Shown: positions 53,201-60,865 of the stretch, one piece after another
Layout of the letters: each line of letters opens with the position of its first letter
Position numbering within the stretch: the first letter of the stretch is position 1
NCBI GenBank assembly: GCA_963718695.1
Contig: OY970371.1
Coordinates: 1,612,001 to 1,676,000, forward strand
Direction: 5' to 3'
From: Manganitrophus sp963718695
Lineage (GTDB): Bacteria; Nitrospirota; Nitrospiria; SBBL01; Manganitrophaceae
DNA length: 64,000 nt
Made by a program: the position numbers and the translations under genes
Notes under the pieces: generated by a model
Told to the model about the DNA's origin: nothing
The model's database searches: none
Seen by the model: the letters and a program-made list of their open reading frames with translations, nothing else

Positions 53201-53420
53201 CGATTCCGGAGAGCTGCACCTCGATGGGGCGGGCCACCGAGTCGGCCACGATCTCGGCGCTGGCGCCGGGATAGTCGGCGTCGATCTGCACAACCGGAGG
53301 GGTGATTTCAGGAAACTGAGCGATCGGAAGCGCCTTCATCGCGACCAGACCGATGACCACTATGACGATGGAGATGACCGAAGCGAAAATCGGCCGATCG
53401 ATAAAGAAACGTGAGCTCAT
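50241..53420 (-). CDS. RND multidrug efflux inner-membrane transporter (HAE1, AcrB/MexB-like)
   Basis: The 1059-residue protein has the HAE1 plan: TM1 (MSSRFFIDRPIFASVISIVIVVIGLVA), PAQFPEI-type SIAQFPEI, two large periplasmic loops and 12 TM helices. Proton-relay aspartates are in GIVVDDAIVVVENVER (about residues 410-425), with TGQLYKQFAITIA and the final KNAILIVEFANQRYKEG as in MexB. It is an antiporter exporting drugs, dyes or solvents through the adaptor and channel of the same operon. The stop of the adaptor gene overlaps its ATG (ATGA). Substrate specificity cannot be told. Confidence 0.93.
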   Translation of the reverse strand: MSSRFFIDRPIFASVISIVIVVIGLVAMKALPIAQFPEITPPVVQIDADYPGASAEIVADSVARPIEVQLSGIDGLLYFDSTSTNDGHMTIKLTFEIGTNVDIAQVQTQNRVKLAEPQIPQEVTRQGVTVKKVSPDLLAVVALSSEDPRYDSLFISNFATLEVLDNIRRVPGIGDALVFGQQNYSMRLILDPARMAQLKLTPTDIAAIVREQNRDFPAGIIGREPAPLGTELTFPVITQGRLTEVKDFENLIIRALPDGSMVRLKDVAKVELGAQSYSLEARKNGKPSTYIITFLSPGANALDAMEGIRAEMTRMGERFPSGVSWEIPFDTTPFIKVSIEEVIKTLGEAMILVILVVYLFLQSWRATLIPAVAVPVSLIGTFAGMQALGFSINTLTLFGMILAVGIVVDDAIVVVENVERHMALGLLPKDAAKKAMEEVTGPVIAIVLVLCSVFVPVAFLGGITGQLYKQFAITIAMSVTISGVVALTLSPALCALILKPSHGQPKGLFGLFNRFFDRLRDGYSSAVAGMIKRSMIFIGVFGIVLFLAVGMFKLIPNSFLPEEDQGYFIGMVQLPDGASKQRTDAVLRRLEEYFLSNPKVGFTNVMSGQNFVFTTRGPNAATMFIPLKDWDERKNPQDHVKAIIGTAFGEFAKIPEAMVLAFNAPPIRGLGATGGFSVQLQDPSGGDFRQFAAVTQEFIARAKQEPAIGAIGTNFRVSAPRLYARVDRDRAKSLGVSISDVFDTMQAYFGNLYINDFIKSGRVYRVQTEAEPQYRSSPEDIKNLYVRAQNGQNTSMIPLSTVVTTEYTSGPDPVTHFNGLNSALLMGGAAPGYSSGQALDALERVAQEVLTPRGYRLDWTGFSYQERKAGGQSLLAFGFGLLMVFLVLAAQYESWSIPFVVNLAVPFGIFGALSAVWVRGLTNDIYFQIGLVTLIGLSAKNAILIVEFANQRYKEGMPAVQAAIEGSRLRFRPIIMTSLAFILGILPLVIASGAGAASRHSIGTGVFGGMIAETFIAIFFTPLFFVVLQKLTRRNRPRQQAAQTTEKPEPAMAHADGGH

Positions 53421-54613
53421 CGCACCCCCTCCTTCTTCGTTTCAAGCGTCGGGGCTGATGAGGACGCTCCTTTGTCGGCGGCGGGAATCGGCTTTACCGT
53501 CGCCCCCGGCATCACGCGCTGGATGCCGTCGACCACGATCTGCTCTCCCGGTTTCAGGCCACTCTCCATGATCCACTGGTCTTCCCTCCAGGCCGTTGCC
53601 TGGACCTCCCGAGCTTCCACTTTGTTGTCCGCCCCCACGACATAGACGATCGACCCTTTCGCTCCCTGCTGCACCGCGCGCTGCGGAACCAGGATGGCGT
53701 TCTCTTTCGTATATCCCTTGACGCGGACTTTCAGAAACTGTCCGGGCAGCAGGATCCGTTCCGGATTCGGAAAGACGAATCGGCCCTGTCGTGATCCGGT
53801 TTCGACATGATATACCACATCGGCAAAGTCGAGCTTTCCTTCGTGCGAATAGTGGGTGCCGTCCCCAAAGGTGATGACCCCGCGAAGATCATAGAGATCG
53901 GGTTGTCGATTCTTTTTCTCCGCGCGCTCTTTGCGGCGCTGCAGGAAGTAACTCTCCGGGGCGCTCACGGTGACATAGATCGGGTTGACCTGATGAACGA
54001 CGGTCAGCAGATCACTCTGCGCCGACACCAGGCGGCCTTCGTAAACGCGGGTCCGCTCGATTAGCCCCGCAATCGGAGCGGTGATCAGGGTGTTGTCGAG
54101 GTCAAACTGCGCCTTCGCCAATTCCCCTTTGGCCCCTTCCAGAACGGCTTCCGCAGTTAACTCTTCCGAAGCGGCATCGTCGACCTCTTTCTGGCTGACG
54201 GCCTGTTCGTCCAGAAGCGGTCTGAGACGATTGATATTTTGTTTTGCCTGCGCCAGGCGGGCCTCGGCCTGAGCCACTCTCGCTTTTGCGCTTGAAAAAG
54301 CGGCCTGAAAGGGAATGGGGTCAATCTGATAAAGCCGGTCCCCTCTTTTAACTTCTCGGCCCTCTTGAAAAAACTTTTCTTTGACGATCCCCGTCACTTG
54401 GGATCGGATCTCAACCGGACGGGACGATTCCGCTTGGCCGATAAATTCCGGCTCATCCAGAACGGTCTGCGCGGTCACCGTCACGATCGAAACCTCGGGG
54501 GGGGGCGGAGGCGGAGCCGATCCGGCTTCCGGCTTGCAGCCAGCCATCACGGCGGCGGACAAGCAGGCAATGAGACCTAAAGTGGACGTGAACGCGCGTG
54601 TATTGTTTTGCAT
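53417..54613 (-). CDS. Efflux periplasmic adaptor (MFP, AcrA/MexA-like) lipoprotein
   Basis: From the ATG at 54613 (GAGAGGAA upstream) the protein has 398 residues with lipobox VMAGC (Cys near 26), a poly-proline linker, and the lipoyl/hairpin/beta-barrel order of AcrA: RPVEIRSQVTGIVKEKFFQEGREVKRGDRLYQIDP, a coiled coil, and LIERTRVYEGRLVSAQ. A C-terminal barrel with VPQRAVQQGAKGSIVYVVG follows. It bridges the RND pump and the outer-membrane channel and is coupled to the pump gene. Confidence 0.91.
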   Translation of the reverse strand: MQNNTRAFTSTLGLIACLSAAVMAGCKPEAGSAPPPPPPEVSIVTVTAQTVLDEPEFIGQAESSRPVEIRSQVTGIVKEKFFQEGREVKRGDRLYQIDPIPFQAAFSSAKARVAQAEARLAQAKQNINRLRPLLDEQAVSQKEVDDAASEELTAEAVLEGAKGELAKAQFDLDNTLITAPIAGLIERTRVYEGRLVSAQSDLLTVVHQVNPIYVTVSAPESYFLQRRKERAEKKNRQPDLYDLRGVITFGDGTHYSHEGKLDFADVVYHVETGSRQGRFVFPNPERILLPGQFLKVRVKGYTKENAILVPQRAVQQGAKGSIVYVVGADNKVEAREVQATAWREDQWIMESGLKPGEQIVVDGIQRVMPGATVKPIPAADKGASSSAPTLETKKEGVR

Positions 54614-54668
54614 TTCCTCTCCCCTCATCGAAACGATCCTCCCTATCCGCTTTGCTTCCATCGGGAGC

Positions 54669-54956
54669 TTAAGACTTTTTTCCTTCTGAATTGATAATTT
54701 CTTCCATGATGCACCGGTTGAGGCAACCGGTCGCCGCTAACTCGACGCCGTTCCGGTACATCATCGCGAGCAGCTCTTTTCCTTCCTGATCGACGAACGT
54801 GACATCGGATAAGTTCACCGAAACGGTCTGCATAGGGTAATCGCCGATCGCGGCGCGCCAACTCCCCTCCAGTTCTTTTACCCAGGGGCCGGCGAGCTTT
54901 CCGTCGAGCGCGATTTGAACGGCATTCCCTTCAATTTGCGTCGTAATTTTTAACAT
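54669..54956 (-). CDS. STAS-domain-like small protein
   Basis: This 95-residue protein, first gene of the efflux operon, has the STAS (anti-sigma factor antagonist-like) pattern: MLKITTQIEGNAVQIALDGKLAGPWVKELE (strand-helix), VSVNLSDVTFVDQEGKELLAMMYRNGVEL, with the usual D-x-(S/T) site represented by DQEG, i.e. without the phosphorylatable Ser/Thr. It is therefore probably a non-phosphorylated STAS module. It lies 55 bp before the adaptor gene, downstream of the sigma-54 promoter, and may tune the pump or its regulator (inference). Confidence 0.7.
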   Translation of the reverse strand: MLKITTQIEGNAVQIALDGKLAGPWVKELEGSWRAAIGDYPMQTVSVNLSDVTFVDQEGKELLAMMYRNGVELAATGCLNRCIMEEIINSEGKKS

Positions 54957-55007
54957 GGCTTTATCGACCTCTTCTCTAAAGATGCATCACTTCTATCGAT
55001 AGAGATA

Positions 55008-55022
55008 GCAATTGATGTTCCA
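55008..55022 (-). promoter_or_regulatory. Sigma-54 (-24/-12) promoter of the efflux operon
   Basis: On the minus strand TGGAAC (55022-55017) is followed after 5 bp by TTGC (55011-55008), giving the exact GG-N10-GC spacing of RpoN promoters, about 50 bp before the STAS gene. An RpoN-dependent activator is encoded immediately upstream. Confidence 0.85.
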
Positions 55023-55132
55023 GAGGGGTCTGACGTTGACAGAGAAGATCGAAGCTGCTGAAAGTAAAAAGAATTATTGTTAAATGACGATGCTTTTTTG
55101 TTTAGAGAAGAAGGTCGTGCCGAGGGGATAAG

Positions 55133-55166
55133 TGCCGAAATATCGGCATGTGCCGATGGGTCGGCA
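55133..55166. promoter_or_regulatory. Two perfect palindromes TGCCGA-N4-TCGGCA (activator binding sites)
   Basis: Two 16-bp sites, 55133-55148 and 55151-55166, with centres 18 bp apart, are perfect inverted repeats of TGCCGA around a 4-bp spacer. A third TGCCGA half-site lies at 55118-55123. They sit 110-145 bp upstream of the -24/-12 promoter and directly after the stop of the sigma-54 activator gene, the expected place for its upstream activating sequences. Confidence 0.85.
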
Positions 55167-57239
55167 CTAAGAGGGGCGTGCGATGCCGAGCTTCTGAATC
55201 TTCGATTGGAGGGTGGTCCGTTTCATCCCGAGGCGGGCCGCGGCACCGGACGGTCCGCCGATCACCCAATTCGCCTCCCGAAGGGCGCGCAGGATATGTT
55301 CACGTTCGGCCGATTTGAGGGTTGTCACCGGATTGGAAAGCGTCTCCGATGCGGACTTCAGCTCGGCGAGGGGGACCGAAAGGACCGACCCTTTGGAGAG
55401 GATGACGGCGCGTTCGATTAAATTTTCAAGCTCTCGAACATTGCCGGGCCAGTGGTAGTTCGCCAGCGCGGCGATGGTTTCGGACGGAATGGTTTCGATC
55501 CGCCTGTTCATCTGCCGTGAATATTTTTGGGCGAAATAGCGTACGAGCATGGGGATATCATCGCGGCGCTCCCGCAGCGAAGGAAGCACGAGGGGGAAGA
55601 CATTCAGGCGGTAGTAGAGGTCGCTTCGAAACTGTTTGTCGGAGATTAATCGCGTCAGATCTTGATTGGTGGCGGCCACCAGCCTGACATCGACGCGGAG
55701 GGTCCGCGTGCTCCCCAACCGCTCAAACTCTTTTTCTTGCAAGACCCGCAGCAGCTTCGATTGCAGCTCCAATGGGATGTCTCCGATCTCGTCCAGGAAC
55801 AAGGTGCCCCGATGGGCCAGCTCAAACCTCCCGATCTTTTGCGCGATGGCGCCGGTAAACGCCCCTTTTTCGTGGCCGAAGAGCTCGCTTTCGAGCAAGC
55901 CGGTTGGAATGGCGGCGCAGTTCATCTTGACGAGCGTTCGATCGCGCCGCCCGCTGAAATGATGAATCGCCCGGGCGATCAGCTCTTTGCCGGTGCCGGT
56001 CTCCCCCAGGATCAAGACGGTGGAGTCGGTCGGCGCAACGATCTCGACCTGTTTCAGGACCTGCTTCAGAATGGGGCTGACGCCGATGATCTCTTCGAAA
56101 TCGTACTGGGTGCGGATTTCTTCTTCAAGGTAGAGCTTCTCGTCGGCGAGCTGGTTCTTGAGCTTCTCGATCTGCTGATAGGCCAGCGCATTCTCGACGG
56201 CGATCGCGATCTGGCCGGCGACCTGGGTGAGAAGCTCCGTATCTTGCTCGGTGAAGGCGGCTTCATGCAGACTCACGACTTCCAGGTTTCCCACCACCCG
56301 ATCGTGCGAGATCAGAGGGATACTGCATCCCGATTTGATTCCTTTCTCAGCGGCGAACTTCATGATCTCGGCGGGATATTGGGCGAGGTCCAGACGGTGT
56401 ACGAGCACCGCTTTGCGCGACGTGAATGCGCGCCCCGTCGGCGTTCCCTCCAGCGGGATCGGAACGCCCATGCCGATGAAGTCCTGGTTCGTCGGGAAGT
56501 CGAGCGCATAAGAGCGCAGTTGGCGAAGGTCGGGATCATAAAGCGCCAGACCGGCGGCGTCATGCGGAATCGCCTTGTTCAAGCAGGCGGAGATCGCTCT
56601 CAAAAGATCCCGCAGGTTGAGATGGGAGACGACGGCGTTGTTTATTTCCAGCAACAAACGTTGCCGGTCGCGCTCTTGCTTCAGCTGCCGCTGATATAAC
56701 TGGGCGTTTTGGTAATTCAGCGCGTTGTCGACCGCAACCGCGACCTGTTTGCCGACCTGCTGCAGAAACGCCAGGTCACACGGATCATAGGCTCCCTTTT
56801 TTAAACTCGCGAATCCCATCGCGCCCAATCGTCGCACGGCCGTGTTTAACGGAACGAGGCAAAAGGTCTGGATGCCGTCCTCCCGTATTTTTTGGATCCG
56901 CTTCGGCCAGCGATGCTCCTTTGTCAGATCCGCAATAAGGAGGGGCTCCTGTGTTTGCCAGACGAACCCGGCCGGCGTCTCATCCAGCGCGCTCTCGCCC
57001 CCCGCCACGATCTCCGCCGGAACATTGGCTTGAATCGTATGTAATCGCATCACGTTCCGTTCGGGGTCATATAAAGAAAGACCGACGAAATTTACGTCGA
57101 CGACTTGCGGGAGACGATGGGCGAGCGCTCGAAAAAGCTCATGGAGATCCCGATGGATGGAAATCGCCTCGGAGACTTCCAAAAGCGCCCGGTATCGCTG
57201 GGTCTGGTAATCAGAGGCCGGCGGTGGATCTTGATTCAT
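55167..57239 (-). CDS. Sigma-54-dependent transcriptional activator with two GAF domains
   Basis: The 690-residue protein has GAF1 (about 25-175), GAF2 (about 195-355), an AAA+ domain with Walker A GETGTGKE (412-419), sigma-54 contact loop GAFTGA (459-464) and Walker B FLDEIGD (481-487), and a C-terminal Fis-type helix-turn-helix (GAAARLGMKRTTLQSKIQKLG). This is FhlA-like layout. GAF domains sense a small ligand or redox state, and the AAA+ part opens RpoN promoters. It ends beside two palindromes and a -24/-12 promoter driving the RND pump operon, so that operon is the evident target. A separate sigma-70 promoter at 57332 serves the gene. Confidence 0.92.
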   Translation of the reverse strand: MNQDPPPASDYQTQRYRALLEVSEAISIHRDLHELFRALAHRLPQVVDVNFVGLSLYDPERNVMRLHTIQANVPAEIVAGGESALDETPAGFVWQTQEPLLIADLTKEHRWPKRIQKIREDGIQTFCLVPLNTAVRRLGAMGFASLKKGAYDPCDLAFLQQVGKQVAVAVDNALNYQNAQLYQRQLKQERDRQRLLLEINNAVVSHLNLRDLLRAISACLNKAIPHDAAGLALYDPDLRQLRSYALDFPTNQDFIGMGVPIPLEGTPTGRAFTSRKAVLVHRLDLAQYPAEIMKFAAEKGIKSGCSIPLISHDRVVGNLEVVSLHEAAFTEQDTELLTQVAGQIAIAVENALAYQQIEKLKNQLADEKLYLEEEIRTQYDFEEIIGVSPILKQVLKQVEIVAPTDSTVLILGETGTGKELIARAIHHFSGRRDRTLVKMNCAAIPTGLLESELFGHEKGAFTGAIAQKIGRFELAHRGTLFLDEIGDIPLELQSKLLRVLQEKEFERLGSTRTLRVDVRLVAATNQDLTRLISDKQFRSDLYYRLNVFPLVLPSLRERRDDIPMLVRYFAQKYSRQMNRRIETIPSETIAALANYHWPGNVRELENLIERAVILSKGSVLSVPLAELKSASETLSNPVTTLKSAEREHILRALREANWVIGGPSGAAARLGMKRTTLQSKIQKLGIARPS

Positions 57240-57331
57240 TTCGGGTCCACTTTATTCATTAGAAATGCGAGAGCGAAGACGCGGCGTATTCAGGAATCGC
57301 TGAGGTCGTTGGCGTGCTGCAATGCTGTTTT

Positions 57332-57360
57332 ACTATATTCCATGCCGTTGCTAAATTCAA
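57332..57360 (-). promoter_or_regulatory. Sigma-70 promoter of the sigma-54 activator gene
   Basis: TTGAAT (57360-57355) and TATAGT (57337-57332), 17 bp apart, about 95 bp before the ATG. Confidence 0.55.
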
Positions 57361-57427
57361 ATCGATCTTTCGTGAAGGTTCACGCCCACAGCGAATCGAT
57401 GCCGGCATTATACCCTAATAAAACAAA

Positions 57428-57457
57428 CCGGCCAAGGGAGGGCAACCCCTTGGCCGG
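57428..57457 (-). terminator. Intrinsic terminator after the CHRD gene
   Basis: A perfect 11-bp stem, CCGGCCAAGGG (57428-57438) with CCCTTGGCCGG (57447-57457), followed on the minus strand by TTTGTTTTATTA. It closes the CHRD gene just before the activator's promoter. Confidence 0.85.
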
Positions 57458-57476
57458 CGCAAACGAAGACGATCGA

Positions 57477-58070
57477 TTAATTGTTGTTCGGGCCGAACCG
57501 GCGGACTTGGATCTGGCCCCGGATTTCGCCGGGAGGATGTTTGAGGGAGTGCACGTTGACGTAGGCGGCTCCCCTGAGAATGGCATTCACGAACTCTTCG
57601 AATTCACCGATGGCGATCCCCTGCCCAGCCGGACCGATGACGTCGAGAGCGGTGAATGTTCCCTCCAAGGTTCCGCTCTCGGGACAGAGGGGAAGACCCG
57701 CGGGAACGGTCGGCGGCGGCGGAGAAGGGCTGTTCGCATCCCCGCAGAACCAGACGGAGATCCCTCCGTTGGTATGTTGCTGTCCGAAGTGGATATGGGC
57801 CATAAAGATAGTCCCTTCCGTGTCGTCATAACTTAACGACCAATTAATTTCGGTCCGATCTGCACTGATCGTCGCTTTAAAGTTTCCGTTTCCGGTCGAC
57901 GATACCGACGGCACCTCGGGCAGCCCGCCTAATCGGGCGGAGAGTCCGATCGGTCTTGCCGGTCGCGCCGACGGCGGTCCATCGTCATTATCTTCATGCG
58001 AAAAAGCGGGTGCGGTTTGAAGTAAAATGAACGCGGCACCTATCAGGAGGTATGTTAGAGATTTTTTCAT
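57477..58070 (-). CDS. Exported CHRD-domain protein
   Basis: The 197-residue protein has a signal peptide (MKKSLTYLLIGAAFILLQTAPAFS-HED) and a single CHRD domain: LSARLGGLPEVPSVSSTGNGNFKATI, then MAHIHFGQQHTNGGISVWFCG and a final VNVHSLKHPPGEIRGQI. CHRD domains, first seen in chordin, are beta-rich and of unknown biochemical function in bacteria. The conserved H-I-H and H-x-x-x-x-P-G-E-I-R-G signatures are intact. The gene has its own terminator. No further features are recognised in the 272-bp gap 58071-58342. Confidence 0.88.
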   Translation of the reverse strand: MKKSLTYLLIGAAFILLQTAPAFSHEDNDDGPPSARPARPIGLSARLGGLPEVPSVSSTGNGNFKATISADRTEINWSLSYDDTEGTIFMAHIHFGQQHTNGGISVWFCGDANSPSPPPPTVPAGLPLCPESGTLEGTFTALDVIGPAGQGIAIGEFEEFVNAILRGAAYVNVHSLKHPPGEIRGQIQVRRFGPNNN

Positions 58071-58342
58071 CTTCGTTCCCCCTCTGTTTGGTTTAGACGG
58101 TTGATGGTTTGTCTTCCTGGATCGATCTTGCCGAATCAGACCGAAATCGGATGGTCGGTCAATTATTGAGGGTAGTTGAAATTACTTTCAAAGGTCAAGG
58201 TTTATTTATCAAGAAGATGCAGGTGACATGAGAAGGTGTGTGATGGAGAACCATTGTGGAAGGTATTTTCTATGATCCCGTGCAAAAGGATTAAGAGAAG
58301 CGACGTTTTATGTATCTAGATTTTAGAAGAGTAAAAAAGGAT

Positions 58343-58606
58343 TTATTTATTGTAAATATCTTTGCGATGTCCCACTCGGACAATTTCGATTACAAGGTCT
58401 GAGCGGAGTATGGTGTAAATGACCCGGTAGTCCCCGACCCGAATACGATAGGTATGTTCCGACCCTACTAGTTTGCGAACGCCGTCGGGATACGGTGTTT
58501 CGGATAATTTTTCTACTGCTTTGATGATTCTTGAAATAGTATCTTTGGAAAACCTTTTTAATTCTTTTACGGCGGCGCTTTTCCAGCGGATACTAAATAA
58601 GGCCAT
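58343..58606 (-). CDS. RelE/ParE-type toxin
   Basis: This 87-residue basic protein has the RelE superfamily core: WKSAAVKELKRF, a helix with RIIKAVEKLSETPYPDGVRKL, and the strand set YRIRVGDYRVIYTI...VEIVRVGHRKDIY. The arginines in RIRVGDYR and GHRK are the usual mRNA-binding and catalytic positions of RelE. Its start overlaps the antitoxin stop by 14 bp. It would cleave mRNA at the ribosome when free of antitoxin. Confidence 0.88.
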   Translation of the reverse strand: MALFSIRWKSAAVKELKRFSKDTISRIIKAVEKLSETPYPDGVRKLVGSEHTYRIRVGDYRVIYTILRSDLVIEIVRVGHRKDIYNK

Positions 58607-58793
58607 CTCGTTTCAGCTCTGTGATCAATTCCTCATGTGGGACGGTCGGCTCTTCGCGGCGCTCTGCAACAGCAGCAAGGTCTTCAATATCTTCAATGAG
58701 CTCCTCAAATTCTTCTATGGGTAAGATAACCGCCTTTTTCTCACCACCTTTATCAGTAACGTATTGAAGCTTAAGTCGTTTTAAATCAAGCAT
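58593..58793 (-). CDS. Antitoxin of the RelE-type pair
   Basis: This 66-residue acidic protein (MLDLKRLKLQYVTDKGGEKKAVILPIEEFEELIEDIEDL...) has the pattern of Phd/YefM-like and related antitoxins: an N-terminal strand region with KKAVILPIEEFEEL and an acidic, low-complexity C-terminal tail that would wrap the toxin. It lies directly upstream of the toxin and overlaps it, the normal order, with GGAAGGA before the ATG. Confidence 0.82.
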   Translation of the reverse strand: MLDLKRLKLQYVTDKGGEKKAVILPIEEFEELIEDIEDLAAVAERREEPTVPHEELITELKRDGLI

Positions 58794-58833
58794 ATTGATA
58801 TTCCTTCCTATTTTTTGAAAAGATCACCCTTGA

Positions 58834-58862
58834 ATTATATCAGAGTGCTTAGAAGGTTTAAA
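58834..58862 (-). promoter_or_regulatory. Promoter of the toxin-antitoxin operon
   Basis: TATAAT (58839-58834) with TTTAAA (58862-58857) 17 bp upstream. The -10 is perfect; the -35 is weak, as in many autoregulated TA operons. Confidence 0.45.
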
Positions 58863-58879
58863 TCAATTCTACTACTCCT

Positions 58880-59797
58880 CTAAAAAGCGACCACCGATCC
58901 CATCACCGACCGATCCTTCGCCCAGCCCCCGAGGAGGTAGATCGTTCCATCAATGACGGCGATTCCCATCGCAGCCCGTGCCTCCGGCATCGGAGGGAGT
59001 TCCGACCATTTTTCTAAAGCTGAGTCAAAGACGGCCCCATGGGTACCGATCCCCTCCTCTCCCCGGAAGCCGCCGAAGATATAGAGCCGGTCATTCACTA
59101 CGCAAGCCCCCTGCCCGGCCGAACCCCAGGGGAGCTTCAACGGGTTGACCGTCCACTTTCCCTGCTTCGGATCGAAGGTCTCGATCCGGTCGTACTCGTT
59201 GAATCCCTGCGGGGTGAAGGCAACACCACCGAGTGTCCACAGCGCTCCGTTCATCACAACGGATGAGGCGGCAAAGCGCGGCGTCGGCATGGGGGCGATC
59301 TCTTCCCATCCTTTCATGTCGGGCGACCAGCGCTCGGAGAACGAAAAAGCCGGATCGGTCTGCGGGCCCCCTTCGGTGGCGTTCGGGTGGTGCCCGCCGA
59401 TGATGTAGATTTTTCCGTCGAGGATGGCGAAAGCAGGATAATCGTGCGGTTGGAGAAGATCGGGGCCGCTCTCCCAACGGTCTTCTTTCGGGAAGTAAAT
59501 CTCGACGGTAGTGAGAAATTTGAATTTTCCGTCCGGCTTCTTGAACCCGCCGCCGATCACATAGATCGCATCGCCGATCGTCGCCGCCATCGCGCCGGAA
59601 CGGAGCGTCGGCATCGGCCGAAGCGAGGACCACCGATCGGTTTTGGGATCGTAGACTTCGGAGAGGTTGAGGCTTTTGAAGGCGGGGCCGCCGCCGCCGA
59701 AAGAATAAATCTTGCCGACATGAACAGCCACAGCCGGATGGGATCGCAGGGCGCTCAGCGGTGCTTTCACGGACCATTCGCCCGACTTCGTTTCCAT
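58880..59797 (-). CDS. Cytoplasmic kelch-repeat protein
   Basis: This 305-residue protein is a six-bladed kelch propeller without signal peptide. Its blades each hold a glycine pair and a tyrosine-tryptophan pair, e.g. HPAVAVHVGKIYSFGGGGP, GDAIYVIGGGFK, DGKIYIIGGHHPN, ALWTLGGVAF, RLYIFGGFRG and GTIYLLGGWAK. It starts 12 bp after the spermidine synthase stop with GGGGAG before the ATG, so the two genes are co-transcribed. Kelch propellers bind partners; no catalytic residues are seen. A role tied to polyamines is only suggested by co-location. Confidence 0.88.
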   Translation of the reverse strand: METKSGEWSVKAPLSALRSHPAVAVHVGKIYSFGGGGPAFKSLNLSEVYDPKTDRWSSLRPMPTLRSGAMAATIGDAIYVIGGGFKKPDGKFKFLTTVEIYFPKEDRWESGPDLLQPHDYPAFAILDGKIYIIGGHHPNATEGGPQTDPAFSFSERWSPDMKGWEEIAPMPTPRFAASSVVMNGALWTLGGVAFTPQGFNEYDRIETFDPKQGKWTVNPLKLPWGSAGQGACVVNDRLYIFGGFRGEEGIGTHGAVFDSALEKWSELPPMPEARAAMGIAVIDGTIYLLGGWAKDRSVMGSVVAF

Positions 59798-59808
59798 GAC
59801 TCCCCGCT

Positions 59809-60765
59809 CTAGATTTTTCCGGTGATATAGCCCTCCGCCTGCTCGAACTTGTCATACGGGCTGGCGTTGGTGGAGACGCGGTTGTACTTTTCGATGACGG
59901 CCCGCTCGCGCGCCGTCGGCTGAGCGAGGTAGGTGGAGGGGTGGAAGTAGTCGAGCTGCATCCCGCTCTGGACGGCGGCGCGGAAGTTCTTCTCGATTCG
60001 CTCGAAGTTGATCCGATACGGCGAGACGATCCGGTACGACCACTCCATCCCGAAGCAGGGCATCCCGACATGGGCGGTGAGGATGTTGGCGCCAAAGACC
60101 GACTTCAATGTGTTGTAGATGGTCCCGTACGATTCGGGGAAGAGATCGAAATTGTCGGTGTGGACGCCGACCATCCCCCCTTCCGTCAGACGCGAGGCGA
60201 GAAGCTGATAGAACTCCTTGGTATAGAGCATCTTCGACGGGCCGTGGGGCTCGGTAAGATCGACGATGATGACATCGTATCGATTCTTTTCTTCCTGTAA
60301 ATCCTTCAGCGCATCGACACAGCGGAGGTCGAGCCGTTTGTCGTCGAAAGCGCCGCGGGAAATCTCCGGCAGGTGCTCCTTCGACTTCTCGACAACGACC
60401 GGATCGATCTCGGCCATCACGATCCGCTCGATCCCCGGGTGTTTCGCCGCCTCTTCAATCGCGCCGCCGTCGCCGCCGCCGATGATATAAATGCTCTTCG
60501 GATTTTCGCAGGCAAGCAGCGGTCCTTGAACGAGGTATTGATGATAGCGCTCCTCGTCGAGATAAGAGACCTGGATCTTCCCGTCAAGGAACATGATCCG
60601 GCCGAACGTTCTATTCGTGTAGATCTCGATTTCTTGCAGGCCGGTGTTCCCTTTGAAAAGAACACCCATCGGGACATAAATGTGGCCGAAATCACCGGTA
60701 ACGAATTCGGTCTGGCCCTGTTTCGATTTTGAGATGCTCGGGGGCAATGAAATCGGTTCAGTCAT
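59809..60765 (-). CDS. speE: Spermidine synthase (polyamine aminopropyltransferase)
   Basis: The ATG at 60765 gives a protein of 318 residues (a TTG three codons earlier is an alternative). The decarboxy-SAM motif IIGGGDGGAIEEAA is present with the following acidic VMAEIDPVV, and the catalytic region is IIVDLTEPHGPSKMLYTKEFY. Length and YHQYLVQGPLL are typical. It transfers the aminopropyl group to putrescine. The DLTEPHGP variant in place of DSTDPIGP leaves the diamine preference open. It lies between ilvD and the kelch gene. Confidence 0.88.
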   Translation of the reverse strand: MTEPISLPPSISKSKQGQTEFVTGDFGHIYVPMGVLFKGNTGLQEIEIYTNRTFGRIMFLDGKIQVSYLDEERYHQYLVQGPLLACENPKSIYIIGGGDGGAIEEAAKHPGIERIVMAEIDPVVVEKSKEHLPEISRGAFDDKRLDLRCVDALKDLQEEKNRYDVIIVDLTEPHGPSKMLYTKEFYQLLASRLTEGGMVGVHTDNFDLFPESYGTIYNTLKSVFGANILTAHVGMPCFGMEWSYRIVSPYRINFERIEKNFRAAVQSGMQLDYFHPSTYLAQPTARERAVIEKYNRVSTNASPYDKFEQAEGYITGKI

Positions 60766-60775
60766 TTTATCCAAG

Positions 60776-60854
60776 AAGCTGTCAGCTGATCGCTGACCGC
60801 TTTCCGCAAAAACAAAAGGTTAATTTTTAAAGCTGATCGCTGAAGGCTGACAGC
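60776..60854. repeat. REP-like palindromic element
   Basis: GCTGTCAGC (60778-60786) and its exact complement GCTGACAGC (60846-60854) flank repeats of GCTGATCGCTGA in the 100-bp spacer between speE and ilvD. The arms match the element at 3552-3615. It may be a dispersed element that forms a transcript hairpin. Confidence 0.55.
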
Positions 60855-60865
60855 GGATCGCTTGT

